From Afipia sp. (GTDB taxonomy: Bacteria; Pseudomonadota; Alphaproteobacteria; Rhizobiales; Xanthobacteraceae): a stretch of 64,000 nucleotides of DNA. The position numbers were made by a program, and so were the translations under genes. The stretch lies in contig JAFKER010000015.1 of the NCBI GenBank assembly GCA_017308595.1, positions 124,001 to 188,000 of the forward strand, read 5' to 3'. The notes beneath the pieces were generated by a model, which was not told where the DNA came from, ran no database searches, and saw nothing but the letters and a program-made list of their open reading frames with translations. Shown here piece by piece: positions 9,761-19,004 of this stretch. How positions within the stretch are numbered: position 1 is the stretch's first letter; the number at the start of each line of letters is the position of its first letter.

Positions 9761-10815
9761 ATGTTTTTGAGCGTTATCTATCCGTTTGGGTCGCATTCTG
9801 CATCGTGGCAGGTGTCGCACTGGGTCATGTCATGCCCGGGGTGTTTGCGACGATTGCCGGCGCGGAAGTCGCAAGGGTCAACCTGCCGGTCGCGGTGCTG
9901 ATCTGGCTGATGATCATTCCGATGTTGCTGAAAATCGACTTCGGAGCGCTCGGGCAAGTCAAAGAACATTGGCGCGGCGTTGGCGTGACCCTGTTCATTA
10001 ACTGGGCCGTAAAACCGTTCTCGATGGCTCTGCTCGGGACATTCTTTATCGGACACGTGTTTGCGTCCATGCTCCCCGCCGGACAGATCTCGTCCTATAT
10101 CGCCGGCCTTATTCTATTGGCGGCCGCGCCGTGCACGGCGATGGTGTTCGTCTGGTCAAACCTATGCGAGGGCGAGCCGCACTTCACGCTGAGCCAGGTC
10201 GCGCTCAACGACGTACTGATGATCTTCTTGTTTGCACCGCTCGTTGGCCTGTTGCTCGGCGTTGCGTCGATCTCGGTGCCTTGGGCCACCCTGCTCCTGT
10301 CGGTTCTGCTGTACATCGTCGTTCCAGTCGTCATCGCACAGCTATGGCGCCGCTGGCTTTTAGGCGAAGGAATTCCGGCTTTCGATCGGGTCATGCACCG
10401 GTTGCAGCCGGTGTCGCTGGTTGCGTTGCTTGCAACCCTAGTGCTGCTTTTCGCGTTTCAGGGCGAGCAAATCCTGGCGCAACCCTTGGTCATTCTCATT
10501 CTGGCGGTCCCGATTCTGATTCAGGTTTACTTGAATGCAGGCCTTGCATATTGGCTTAGCCGGCGCTTCGGGGTCGCATGGTGTGTGGCTGCGCCGGCAG
10601 CGCTTATCGGAGCCAGCAACTTCTTTGAGTTGGCAGTTGCCGCCGCCATTAGCCTCTTCGGCCTCAATTCCGGCGCGGCGCTTGCGACCGTTGTCGGAGT
10701 TCTTGTGGAAGTCCCGGTGATGCTGTCTGTCGTCAAAATCGTGAAAGCAACGCGCGGCTGGTACGAGGCCGGTTCGCCGTCGCCTGCGGTCTCGAAGGCT
10801 GAGGTGCAGTCGTGA
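9757..10815 (+). CDS. acr3: Arsenite efflux permease Acr3
   Basis: A 352-residue ten-helix membrane protein of the ACR3 (BART) family, which expels As(III) using the proton gradient. Diagnostic parts: RYLSVWVAFCIVAGVALG at the N-terminus, and AAPCTAMVFVWSNL, whose Cys (residue 126 here) is the conserved essential thiol of ACR3 proteins, and ALNDVLMIFLFAP. Length matches the family. Its start overlaps the arsR stop by four bases and its end overlaps arsC, so the operon is translationally coupled. Confidence 0.95.
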   Translation: MNVFERYLSVWVAFCIVAGVALGHVMPGVFATIAGAEVARVNLPVAVLIWLMIIPMLLKIDFGALGQVKEHWRGVGVTLFINWAVKPFSMALLGTFFIGHVFASMLPAGQISSYIAGLILLAAAPCTAMVFVWSNLCEGEPHFTLSQVALNDVLMIFLFAPLVGLLLGVASISVPWATLLLSVLLYIVVPVVIAQLWRRWLLGEGIPAFDRVMHRLQPVSLVALLATLVLLFAFQGEQILAQPLVILILAVPILIQVYLNAGLAYWLSRRFGVAWCVAAPAALIGASNFFELAVAAAISLFGLNSGAALATVVGVLVEVPVMLSVVKIVKATRGWYEAGSPSPAVSKAEVQS

Positions 10816-11216
10816 GCGTAACCATCTATCACAACCCCGAATGCGGGACGTCCCGCAACACGCTTGCCATGATCCGCCAAAGCGGCGTTGAGCCCACGAT
10901 TATTGAATACCTAAAAACCCCGCCAACCCGAACCCGATTGCGGGAGCTAATTGCAGCGATGGGAATTTCTGTGCGCGCGCTGCTCAGACAGAAGGGTACG
11001 CCCTATGCTGAGCTCGGTCTAGATGACGCGAAATGGACAGATGACAAACTGCTCGATCTGATGCTGATGCATCCGATCCTGATCAATCGGCCAGTCGTGG
11101 TCACACCTAAGGGCGTCAAGCTCTGCCGGCCATCCGAAGCCGTGCTCGACATTCTGCCAAATCCACACGTCGGGACGTTTGTCAAAGAAGATGGTGAGAT
11201 CGTCAATGCAGCGTGA
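10812..11216 (+). CDS. arsC: Glutaredoxin-dependent arsenate reductase
   Basis: A 134-residue ArsC of the E. coli plasmid R773 type, reducing arsenate to arsenite with glutathione and glutaredoxin. The active site [13 protein letters not shown] puts the catalytic Cys at residue 11; downstream [10 protein letters not shown] and KLCRPSE carry the conserved arginines that bind the oxyanion. Four-base overlap with acr3 and overlap with arsH show an operon. It is the second, unrelated arsenate reductase type in this window (the other is the ArsC half of the fusion at 27555). Confidence 0.95.
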   Translation: MSVTIYHNPECGTSRNTLAMIRQSGVEPTIIEYLKTPPTRTRLRELIAAMGISVRALLRQKGTPYAELGLDDAKWTDDKLLDLMLMHPILINRPVVVTPKGVKLCRPSEAVLDILPNPHVGTFVKEDGEIVNAA

Positions 11217-11928
11217 GTTTGTCGAGTTACCTAACATCGATCCAAATGCCTTTGAACAACCTGATCTTGCAGCCCTGCAGGGGCCGAAGCTCACGCACCC
11301 CCCGCGTATCTTGTTGTTATATGGATCGCTGCGCGAGCGATCGTTTAGTCGCTTTGCCATCTTTGAAGCCGCCCGGCTGTTGGAAGCGTTTGGCGCCGAG
11401 ACCCGAATATTCAATCCCACAGGCATGCCGCTGCCGGACGATGCGCCAGCAGACCACCCGAAAATCAAGGAGCTCCGCGACTTGTCAGCATGGTCGGAAG
11501 GCCAGGTATGGTGCAGTCCGGAGCGCCACGGCGCAATGACCGGCATCATGAAGGCACAGATCGACTGGATCCCTCTGGCAATCGGTGCGGTTCGGCCGAC
11601 CCAAGGGAAAACGCTTGCGGTCATGCAAGTCAGCGGCGGCTCTCAGTCGTTCAATGCGATCAATCAACTACGCATCCTCGGACGCTGGATGCGCATGATT
11701 ACGATACCCAATCAGTCGTCCGTCGCCAAAGCATACGAGCAATTCGACGACGCAGGCCGTATGAAGCCCTCGCCCTACTACGATCGCATCGTCGATGTCA
11801 TGGAAGAATTGGTGAAGATCACCCTCTTGACGCGAGCCGTTTCACCATATCTCACACATCGCTATAGCGAGCGCAAAGAAGAGACTAAGGAGCTTGCAAA
11901 GCGTTTAAATCTAGATCGAGCGCTCTAG
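11206..11928 (+). CDS. arsH: ArsH NADPH-dependent FMN reductase
   Basis: About 240 residues of the flavodoxin-like ArsH family, which oxidises trivalent organoarsenicals and reduces quinones. Typical stretches: [14 protein letters not shown] (FMN phosphate loop), [15 protein letters not shown], and [19 protein letters not shown] place the start at ATG 11206, which overlaps the arsC stop and has GGTGAG at suitable spacing; a TTG at 11179 and ATG at 11191 are also in frame. Last gene of the arsR-acr3-arsC-arsH operon. Confidence 0.93.
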   Translation: MQREFVELPNIDPNAFEQPDLAALQGPKLTHPPRILLLYGSLRERSFSRFAIFEAARLLEAFGAETRIFNPTGMPLPDDAPADHPKIKELRDLSAWSEGQVWCSPERHGAMTGIMKAQIDWIPLAIGAVRPTQGKTLAVMQVSGGSQSFNAINQLRILGRWMRMITIPNQSSVAKAYEQFDDAGRMKPSPYYDRIVDVMEELVKITLLTRAVSPYLTHRYSERKEETKELAKRLNLDRAL

Positions 11929-12018
11929 CGCGCTTCAACAATCGTTCTCAGCGAATACGTAGATGAATTCACAGGGCTAAAAAACCAAGCATTTGATCCC
12001 AGCGTTGACCTACTCGGC

Positions 12019-12351
12019 TCACAGATCCAAAATGTAGCCGACGCTTCGTACCGAGCGAAGGCGCTGTTTCCCTTTCTTGTCCGCTATCGCCCGCCGAAGA
12101 CGCATAACTTCAGCATCTACGATACTAGCGGCCACTGGTGATTCTGCTCCCCACACCAGATCCTTGAGAGTATTTCGCGAAAGTGGCTTTCCCACGTGCT
12201 GCATGAAAACGGCAAATAAGCAGAATTGCCGTAATGACAGCTGCAAAGGATTGCTCCCCCTCCAAATACGGATAGTGTGCCGGTCCATCAAAAATTCTCC
12301 AGCGACTAATACGCCAGGAAGCGTTTCGACGAACTGCGCCAATTTTTCCAT
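12019..12351 (-). CDS. Stand-alone OmpR/PhoB-type winged-helix protein
   Basis: A 110-residue protein that is only a transcriptional regulatory C-terminal domain: LSLRQFCLFAVFMQHVG and MRLRRAIADKKG...RSVRSVGYILDL match the beta-hairpin ending of OmpR/PhoB effector domains. There is no receiver domain. Its ATG lies one base after the phoB stop, so it is probably translated with phoB; an upstream in-frame start (12390) inside phoB is possible. It might modulate PhoB at PHO boxes or act on arsenic genes; both are conjecture. Confidence 0.7.
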   Translation of the reverse strand: MEKLAQFVETLPGVLVAGEFLMDRHTIRIWRGSNPLQLSLRQFCLFAVFMQHVGKPLSRNTLKDLVWGAESPVAASIVDAEVMRLRRAIADKKGKQRLRSVRSVGYILDL

Positions 12352-12352
12352 A

Positions 12353-13066
12353 CTAAGCGAAGGGGGTTTCAGCTTTCGCAAAACGATCATCTAAGGCGTA
12401 GCCCGCGCCGCGAACGGTGCGAATAGGGTCTGACTCCCGGCCCAGGTTCAGCAGCTTCCGCAATCGCCCGATATGCACGTCAACCGTGCGTTCGTCGATG
12501 TAGATATCGCGACCCCACACGCCATCCAGCAATTGCTCACGGCTGAACACGCGGCCTGGGTGCTCAAGAAAGAACTCCAGCAGGCGATACTCGGTGGGGC
12601 CGAGGTCGATCGGCCGGCCCGAACGCGCAACGCGGCGCCGGTCCCGGTCCAGTTCGATGTCGCCGAACGCCAGAACCGTCGCAAGGCGTTCGGGACTGGC
12701 GCGCCTCAACAGGCCTTTGACCCGCGCCAGCAGCTCGGGAACCGAGAACGGCTTGACGATGTAGTCGTCCGCGCCGGTCGCAAGTCCCCTCACCCGTTCG
12801 CTTTCCTCGCCGCGCGCGGTCAGCATGATAATCGGGATCTGCTTGGTCTCCTGCCGCGCCCGCAGGCGACGGCAAAGCTCAATTCCCGACAGGCCGGGAA
12901 GCATCCAGTCGAGCACGATCAGATCGGGGATATGCTCCTTGAGCCGCGTATCGGCGTCATCGCCGCGGGCGACGGTTTCGACGTCATACCCCTCGGCGTC
13001 CAGATTGTAACGAAGCAGCGTCGTCAACGCTTCTTCGTCCTCGACCACAAGAATGCGGGCGCTCAT
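12353..13066 (-). CDS. phoB: Phosphate regulon response regulator PhoB
   Basis: A 237-residue OmpR-class regulator. Receiver: VVEDEEALTTLL acidic pair, phospho-acceptor Asp in LIVLDWMLPGLSG (about residue 53), and conserved Lys in DDYIVKPFS. Effector: winged helix with RTVDVHIGRLRKLL and IRTVRGAGYAL. It follows pstSCAB-phoU as the last canonical gene of the operon. No phoR kinase is present in this copy, so phosphorylation must come from a kinase elsewhere. Expected to bind the PHO boxes at 17713 and 27448. Confidence 0.92.
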   Translation of the reverse strand: MSARILVVEDEEALTTLLRYNLDAEGYDVETVARGDDADTRLKEHIPDLIVLDWMLPGLSGIELCRRLRARQETKQIPIIMLTARGEESERVRGLATGADDYIVKPFSVPELLARVKGLLRRASPERLATVLAFGDIELDRDRRRVARSGRPIDLGPTEYRLLEFFLEHPGRVFSREQLLDGVWGRDIYIDERTVDVHIGRLRKLLNLGRESDPIRTVRGAGYALDDRFAKAETPFA

Positions 13067-13090
13067 GAGCGGTCCTTCAATTGATACATG

Positions 13091-13807
13091 TCAACTTCCT
13101 GACGCCGCCGTTGCAAAGGTCGTCATGTCGCCCTTCGGGCGCTGATCGAGCATCTGCTGGCCTTCGATCATGTAGAAAACCGTCTCAGCGATGTTGGTGG
13201 CGTGGTCGCCGATCCGCTCGATGTTTTTGGCGCAGAACATCAGATGGATACAGAAACCGATGTTGCGCGGGTCTTCCATCATGTAGGTCAGAAGCTCGCG
13301 GAACAGCGACGTGCAGATGGCGTCGACTTCCTCGTCGCCCTTCCAGACCGTCATTGCGGCCGGCAGATCGTGCGCGGCATAGGCGTCGAGCACCGACTTG
13401 ACCTGCGACTGCACGAGGTCGGTCATGTGCTCCAGGCCGCGGATGAGCTTCAGCGGATGGAAATCGGTGTCCAGCGCAGAGACGCGCTTGCCGATATTCT
13501 TCGACAGGTCGCCGATACGTTCGAGGTCGGTCGCGACCCGCAGCGAGCCGACGATTTCGCGCAGATCGACAGCCATCGGCTGGCGGCGCGCGATGGTCAA
13601 GACGGCACGTTCTTCGATCAGATGCTGCAACTTGTCGATGTCGAGATCGGCGGCGACGACGCGCTTGCCCAGCGCAACGTCACGGCGGATCAATGCATCG
13701 ACGGAATCGACGATCTGTCGCTCAGCCAGGCCGCCCATCTCGGCGACAAGCCGGTTGAGCTCCTGAAGGTCTTCGTCGAACGCCTTGGCGGTATGATCTG
13801 AAGCCAT
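13091..13807 (-). CDS. phoU: Phosphate signalling protein PhoU
   Basis: A 238-residue all-helical protein with the two repeated PhoU three-helix bundles. Metal-cluster motifs of the E/DxxxD type are visible in VATDLERIGDLSKNIGKR and CAKNIERIGDHATNIAE. PhoU couples the Pst transporter state to PhoR/PhoB and keeps the regulon off in phosphate excess. Its position between pstB and phoB is standard for Rhizobiales. Confidence 0.95.
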   Translation of the reverse strand: MASDHTAKAFDEDLQELNRLVAEMGGLAERQIVDSVDALIRRDVALGKRVVAADLDIDKLQHLIEERAVLTIARRQPMAVDLREIVGSLRVATDLERIGDLSKNIGKRVSALDTDFHPLKLIRGLEHMTDLVQSQVKSVLDAYAAHDLPAAMTVWKGDEEVDAICTSLFRELLTYMMEDPRNIGFCIHLMFCAKNIERIGDHATNIAETVFYMIEGQQMLDQRPKGDMTTFATAASGS

Positions 13808-13833
13808 GATTTCTCTCTCCCGCGAAATACGCG

Positions 13834-14661
13834 TCAGCCGAAACGGCCAGTGATGTAATCCTGCGTCCGCCGATCTGTCGGCGACGTGAAGATCTTGTTG
13901 GTATCATCGAATTCAACCAGTTCGCCGAGATACATGAACGCGGTCTTGTCCGACACACGCGCCGCCTGCTGCATGTTATGCGTCACGATGGCGATCGTGT
14001 AATCTTCCTTGAGCTCCTGGATCAATTCCTCGACCTTGGCGGTGGAGATCGGATCAAGCGCCGAGCAAGGCTCGTCAAACAAAATAACTTCCGGGCGGAC
14101 GGCGACCGTGCGTGCAATGCACAGGCGCTGCTGCTGACCGCCGGACAGGCTGAGGCCGCTGGCATTCAGCTTGTCCTTGACCTCGTTCCAGAGCGCGCCA
14201 CCCTTTAACGCGGCTTCGACACGGCCATCCATTTCGGATTTGGAGATCTTCTCGTACAGGCGAATCCCGAACGCGATGTTCTCGTAGATGGTCATCGGGA
14301 ACGGCGTCGGCTTCTGGAATACCATTCCGATCCGTGCACGCAGCAGATTGAGATCGAGCTTTGGATCGAGAATGTTGGTCGTGTCCAGCATGAGCTGGCC
14401 AGTGGCGCGCTGGCCCGGATAAAGGTCGTACATGCGGTTGAAAATCCGGAGCAGAGTCGATTTGCCGCAGCCGGATGGACCGATGAATGCGGTGACGCGG
14501 TTCTCGCCGAGAACGAGGTTGATGCTCTTCAAGGCTTGGTGCTCGCCGTAGTAGAAGTTCAGATCGCGCGCCGTCACCTTGGGCCGCGCATCCAGATGGC
14601 CGGCTAGCCCCGGTGCATGTCCACGAGAAAGATCTACGCTAACGGAAAGCTGTTCGCTCAT
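13834..14661 (-). CDS. pstB: Phosphate ABC transporter ATPase PstB
   Basis: A 275-residue ABC ATPase. Walker [11 protein letters not shown]-loop in [10 protein letters not shown], signature [13 protein letters not shown], Walker [14 protein letters not shown] and the switch His in [11 protein letters not shown] are all intact. [15 protein letters not shown] is characteristic of PstB. It overlaps pstA by four bases. It drives high-affinity phosphate uptake, which discriminates against arsenate better than low-affinity Pit-type uptake (family knowledge). Confidence 0.96.
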   Translation of the reverse strand: MSEQLSVSVDLSRGHAPGLAGHLDARPKVTARDLNFYYGEHQALKSINLVLGENRVTAFIGPSGCGKSTLLRIFNRMYDLYPGQRATGQLMLDTTNILDPKLDLNLLRARIGMVFQKPTPFPMTIYENIAFGIRLYEKISKSEMDGRVEAALKGGALWNEVKDKLNASGLSLSGGQQQRLCIARTVAVRPEVILFDEPCSALDPISTAKVEELIQELKEDYTIAIVTHNMQQAARVSDKTAFMYLGELVEFDDTNKIFTSPTDRRTQDYITGRFG

Positions 14662-15503
14662 TTCGATGTCCTCTCGGCGCCAAGGATGCGCGCGCCAATG
14701 TTAAGGGCAAGTACGGTCAAGGTGATAAGCAAAGCCCCGCTCCATGCGAGCTGTTTCCAGTACTCGTAAGGGCTTTGAACGAAGTTGTTGATGGTCACAG
14801 GCAAGTTGGCCATCGTCTTGGTGAGATCAAGACTGAAGAACTGATTGCTGAGTGCGGTGAACAACAGCGGCGCGGTTTCGCCGGCGACGCGTGCGGTCGC
14901 GAGCAGAACACCCGTGATCAAGCCCGAACGTGCGGCCCGATAAGCGATGCGCTTGATGACGAGCGAGCGCGGCAAGCCCAGCGCGGACGCCGCTTCACGC
15001 AGCGGATTGGGAACAAGGCCCAGCATGTCTTCGGTGGTGCGCACCACGACCGGGATAACGATCACAGCCAGCGCCAGCGTGCCGGCCAAAGCCGAGAAGC
15101 CGCCCATTGGCACCACGATCGCGCCGTATACGAACAAGCCGATGATGATCGAGGGTGCGCTCAGCAGAATGTCGTTGATGAAGCGGATCACCGAGGTCAG
15201 CCGGTCGTGTTTGCCGTACTCGGCGAGATACGTGCCGGCGAACAGCCCGATCGGCGCACCGATGCCGACACCGAGAACGGTCATGATGATCGAACCCACG
15301 ATGGCGTTGAGCAATCCGCCCTCGCTCGAACCTGGCGGAGGCGTATTCTCAGTGAATATCTGAAGATGCAGACCCGCAAGGCCGTTGTAGAACAGCGTGA
15401 ACAGGATCAGCGCTAGCCAGGTAACACCGAATATAGCGGCTCCGAGACACAGGAACCGAATGACGATGTCGAAGCGCCGGCGGGAGGCATAAATCGAATT
15501 CAT
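14658..15503 (-). CDS. pstA: Phosphate ABC transporter permease PstA
   Basis: A 281-residue permease with six predicted membrane helices and the EAA-type coupling loop ([20 protein letters not shown]). [20 protein letters not shown] is typical of the PstA periplasmic region. It begins three bases after pstC ends and overlaps pstB, within the pstSCAB-phoU-phoB operon. Confidence 0.95.
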   Translation of the reverse strand: MNSIYASRRRFDIVIRFLCLGAAIFGVTWLALILFTLFYNGLAGLHLQIFTENTPPPGSSEGGLLNAIVGSIIMTVLGVGIGAPIGLFAGTYLAEYGKHDRLTSVIRFINDILLSAPSIIIGLFVYGAIVVPMGGFSALAGTLALAVIVIPVVVRTTEDMLGLVPNPLREAASALGLPRSLVIKRIAYRAARSGLITGVLLATARVAGETAPLLFTALSNQFFSLDLTKTMANLPVTINNFVQSPYEYWKQLAWSGALLITLTVLALNIGARILGAERTSK

Positions 15504-15506
15504 GGC

Positions 15507-16499
15507 TCAGGTCCCCGCCTTCTTTTCGAGACGCATCAGCATCAGCCGTGCTGCGGCCAGCACGAAGAACGTCAGCACGAACAGCAGCAGGCCGAGCAGG
15601 ATGAGGCCCGACTGATGGAGTCCGTCGCTTTCGGCGAATTCGCTGGCAATGGCCGCTGAAATCGTCGTGCCGGGAGCAAACACCGATGAGGATATGCGGA
15701 ACGAGTTTCCGATGATGAAGGTCACCGCCATCGTCTCGCCGAGCGCTCGGCCGAGCGCCAGCATGATCCCGCCGATCACGCCAACCTTGGTATATGGGAT
15801 GACGACGTTGCGGACGACTTCCCAAGTCGTGCAGCCGACGCCGTAGGCCGCTTCCTTCAACACCGGCGGCACCGTCTTGAACACGTCGACGGAAATCGCC
15901 GTGATGAACGGGAGCACCATGATCGCCAGGATCAACGCAGCATTGAAAAGGCTGAGGTAGGACGGCGGACCCGCGAAGATAGAGCCGAGAACCGGAACAC
16001 CGTCAAACATCCGGATCATGAAGGGCTGAAACGTATCGGCCATGAACGGTCCCAATACGAAGAAACCCCACATGCCGTAGATGATCGACGGAATGCCCGC
16101 GAGCAGTTCGATCGCAATACCGATCGGGCGGCGCAGCCATTGCGGGCAAAGCTCCGTCAGGAAGATCGCGATGCCGATACCCACGGGGATCGCAATAGCC
16201 ATCGCGATGAGTGACGTGACCATAGTGCCGTAGATCGGGCCAAGCGCACCGAGAACCGGAGGATCGGCAGATGGCGCCCAGCGTTGCGTCCACAGGAATG
16301 CAAATCCGTATTCCTTCATCGCCGGCCACGCGCCCGCGATCAGGGAGAGAATAATGCCGCCGAGAATAAGAAGGACAGCGAGTGCGCAGACCCGCGTAAC
16401 CCAATAGAAGGCCTTATCTCCGAACTTGAACGCGCTCAGCGCTTTGGCGCGATCGTAAGGCCCGGCTGCTGCTTCCATCGGAGTGCTCTGAACGGCCAT
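15507..16499 (-). CDS. pstC: Phosphate ABC transporter permease PstC
   Basis: About 330 residues, the second membrane subunit of the phosphate importer. TQRWAPSADPPVLGALGPIYGT and the coupling loop PPVLKEAAYGVGCTTWEVVRN are family hallmarks. I prefer ATG 16499 (MAVQSTPMEAAAG), which fits the usual N-terminus of this group; the frame stays open up to an ATG at 16541, which has no clear ribosome binding site. Confidence 0.93.
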   Translation of the reverse strand: MAVQSTPMEAAAGPYDRAKALSAFKFGDKAFYWVTRVCALAVLLILGGIILSLIAGAWPAMKEYGFAFLWTQRWAPSADPPVLGALGPIYGTMVTSLIAMAIAIPVGIGIAIFLTELCPQWLRRPIGIAIELLAGIPSIIYGMWGFFVLGPFMADTFQPFMIRMFDGVPVLGSIFAGPPSYLSLFNAALILAIMVLPFITAISVDVFKTVPPVLKEAAYGVGCTTWEVVRNVVIPYTKVGVIGGIMLALGRALGETMAVTFIIGNSFRISSSVFAPGTTISAAIASEFAESDGLHQSGLILLGLLLFVLTFFVLAAARLMLMRLEKKAGT

Positions 16500-16603
16500 C
16501 TCTGCCACGCTGGTCCCCTGTCCCAATTGAATCGCACACATCTGATGGCGCTGGCGTCATCAAGAAAACGGAGGAGAGGCAAGCCTCTCCTCCAGAAGGT
16601 CGC

Positions 16604-17614
16604 TTAGCTCTTGATGTCAGCCGACCAGGTCTTTTCGACTTGCTTGACCACAGAATCCGGCATCGGAATGTAGTCCAGTTCTTCAGCCAGCTTGTCGCCC
16701 TTCTCGAACGCCCAAGTGAAGAACTTGATCGCTTCCGCGGACGCAGCCTTGTCGACCGGAGTCTTGTGCATCAGGATGAAGGTCGCACCGGTGATCGGCC
16801 ACGAAGCTTCGCCCGGCTGATCGGTCAGGATCACATAGTAATTCTTAGAGCCTGCCCAATCAGCGTTGGCGGCGGCCGCCTGGAACGAAGCCACGGTCGG
16901 CTGAACGGTCTTGCCAGCCTTGTTGATCACCCCGCCATAGGTCAGCTTGTTCTGCTTGGCATAGGCGTACTCGACGTAACCGATCGAGTTCTTGGTCTGG
17001 CTGACGTTGCCGGCGACACCCTCGTTACCTTTGGCACCAACACCAGCAGGCCACTCAACCGCGGTTCCAGCGCCCACTTTTGCCTTCCACTCAGTGTTCA
17101 CCTTCGAGAGGTAATCCGTCCAGATAAACGTGGTACCCGAACCGTCCGAACGGCGCACCACGGTGATGGCATCCGACGGCAGCTTCAGTTTCGGATTGAG
17201 CTTGGCAATCGCGGGATCGTTCCAAGTCTTAATTTTGCCGAGATAAATGTCGCCGAGCAGTTCGCCGGAGAACACGAGTTCGCCGGGCTTGATGCCTTCG
17301 AGATTCACGACCGGAACCAAAGCGCCCATCGCCTGGGGCCACTGAATGAGGCCGTCCTTCTCGAGTTGCTCAGGCTTGAGCGGCATGTCGCTCGCGCCGA
17401 AAGTCACGGTCTTCGCCTGGATCTGCTTGATGCCGGCACCCGAACCGATCGACTGATAGTTCAGGCCATTGCCGGTTTCTTTCTTGTAGGCGTCAGCCCA
17501 CTTCGAATAGAGCGGAAACGGGAACGTCGCACCCGCGCCGGTGATGTCCGCGGCAAATGCCGACGTCGATGCGGCGACAAGGCCAGCAGCAACGACTGTT
17601 TTAATAAAATTCAC
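16604..17614 (-). CDS. pstS: Periplasmic phosphate-binding protein PstS
   Basis: Start is GTG at 17614, preceded by GGAGAGACCCA, giving signal peptide MNFIKTVVAAGLVAASTSAFA and a mature protein beginning ADITGAGATFPFPLYSKW. The phosphate-binding loop signatures are visible: SIGSGAGIKQI, FGASDMPL, and RSDGSGTTFIWTDYL. About 336 residues, normal for PstS. First gene of the pst operon, with a PHO box about 100 bases upstream. A paralogue is encoded at 26382. Confidence 0.95.
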   Translation of the reverse strand: MNFIKTVVAAGLVAASTSAFAADITGAGATFPFPLYSKWADAYKKETGNGLNYQSIGSGAGIKQIQAKTVTFGASDMPLKPEQLEKDGLIQWPQAMGALVPVVNLEGIKPGELVFSGELLGDIYLGKIKTWNDPAIAKLNPKLKLPSDAITVVRRSDGSGTTFIWTDYLSKVNTEWKAKVGAGTAVEWPAGVGAKGNEGVAGNVSQTKNSIGYVEYAYAKQNKLTYGGVINKAGKTVQPTVASFQAAAANADWAGSKNYYVILTDQPGEASWPITGATFILMHKTPVDKAASAEAIKFFTWAFEKGDKLAEELDYIPMPDSVVKQVEKTWSADIKS

Positions 17615-17712
17615 TGGGTCTCTCCATATTGTGAGCGAAGCGCCCATCACGGGGATCGCGCCTCAAGGCCGCCTCTTTAGGAGACTGAGCCTGCACTTTT
17701 TATGTAACCTGC

Positions 17713-17730
17713 ATGACAGTCGTGTGACAC
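17713..17730 (-). promoter_or_regulatory. PHO box upstream of pstS
   Basis: On the minus strand GTGTCAC-ACGA-CTGTCAT: two heptamers with a four-base spacer, the PhoB-binding architecture (consensus CTGTCAT N4 CTGTCAT). It lies about 100 bases before the pstS GTG and points toward it. Confidence 0.8.
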
Positions 17731-18121
17731 CGCAGCGCAACGCGCTTCTCAAGTAAGCCTCTGAATTATTGAACGAAATCTCTCCCCCACCCGGAGTCGC
17801 GCGATAGTTTGCGCGCAGAACACAAAGAAAAGATGGAGCAATTTGATGCTATGGATTGCAAACCTTCGACACGCGCTCGGCATCGCCGCTCTGGCCGCAA
17901 TCAAAATGCATGGCCAATAGTTTTTATCGTTTGATCGCAGGTTTCTGCCAGGTCGATAAAATTGTCTGCGGCGCAGCGTCGTTCAGACGCGATCGAGCTT
18001 CTGCATTTGATGCTGCGTTGCAGCGCACGCCGCCGAAAACATACGCCTCGGCCAATATTCTTCGCTTCTCTGGAACGCGTTAGGATTAGAATTAGAATAA
18101 TTGAATGAGAGGAGATCAGGC
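17731..18121. other. Intergenic between divergent pstS and aioX
   Basis: About 390 bases without a recognised gene. A 24-codon frame on the plus strand (ATG 17846 to TAG 17920) has GGAG upstream and a hydrophobic, Ala/Ile/Leu-rich product; it could be a small peptide or chance. No AioR-style or PHO motif stands out near aioX. Confidence 0.4.
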
Positions 18122-19000
18122 TTGAGTCTGAACCGTGGGTTGGACAAGCGCGAACTGATCACCGCGACTATTTCGCTGCTGTTAGCATCCACCGCCGGCA
18201 CCGTAGCGAGCCCACCAACTGATGGGCCCGTCCGATTTGGCCTCACGCCGGTGTTTTTGACTTCGGATCTCGAACTTCTTGGACGTTTGCAATCCTATCT
18301 GCAGCGCGCGACGGGTTATCCAGTCTCACTCGTGACACGCAGAACCTATCAAGAAATCACAGCTCTTCTAACCTCAGGACAGCTCGATGCCGCCTGGATC
18401 TGCGGATTTCCGTTTGTGGCTCATCGAACCGAACTTCAACTGGTCGCGGTGCCGTTGTGGCATCACCGGCCTCTTTATCAGTCATACTTGATTGTCGGTC
18501 GTCAGCGTAAAGCTGAGAACCTTGCGGATCTACAAGGCGACATTCATGCGTTTTCCGATCCGGATTCGAATTCCGGATTTCTGGTGACCCGTGCTGCGCT
18601 CGCTGAGCGCGGTCTCCGGCCCGAAACTTTTTTTTCCAAAGCATTTTTCACATATGGACATCGCAATGTGATCAGATCTGTCGCATCAGGCCTTGCGGGA
18701 TCAGGATCGGTGGACGGTTACGTCTATGAGGTCGTGGCGGAACTGGAACCGGAGCTTACGGCAGGCACGCGCATACTGAAGGCCTCCGAATGGCTTGGCT
18801 TTCCCCCCATCGCGGCTCCCAAAAATCCCGCTAACCAGACGCGGCTAAGTGCTCTTACAAAGGCGTTGTTGACAATGGCCAATGATCCCGAGGGACGCGC
18901 CGTCTTGCAGATGCTCAGGCTGGACGGTTTCGGCGCCGAGGATCCGTCTTTGTTTGATGCAATCTCCGCAAAGGCTGCCCTTGTAGCAGCCGCAGGATAA
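18122..19000 (+). CDS. aioX: Periplasmic arsenite sensor AioX
   Basis: A PhnD-like substrate-binding protein of about 292 residues: N-terminal signal (ELITATISLLLASTAGTVA), then VRFGLTPVFLTSDLELLGRL, typical of the phosphonate/arsenite-binding branch. DAAWICGFPFV contains a Cys near the ligand pocket, consistent with reports that AioX uses Cys for As(III). Start is TTG 18122 with AGGAGA six bases upstream; another TTG at 18101 is in frame. It is followed by aioS and aioR, and AioX-As(III) is known to trigger AioS. A damaged copy of this gene is at 45641. Confidence 0.9.
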   Translation: MSLNRGLDKRELITATISLLLASTAGTVASPPTDGPVRFGLTPVFLTSDLELLGRLQSYLQRATGYPVSLVTRRTYQEITALLTSGQLDAAWICGFPFVAHRTELQLVAVPLWHHRPLYQSYLIVGRQRKAENLADLQGDIHAFSDPDSNSGFLVTRAALAERGLRPETFFSKAFFTYGHRNVIRSVASGLAGSGSVDGYVYEVVAELEPELTAGTRILKASEWLGFPPIAAPKNPANQTRLSALTKALLTMANDPEGRAVLQMLRLDGFGAEDPSLFDAISAKAALVAAAG

Positions 19001-19004
19001 TAGC

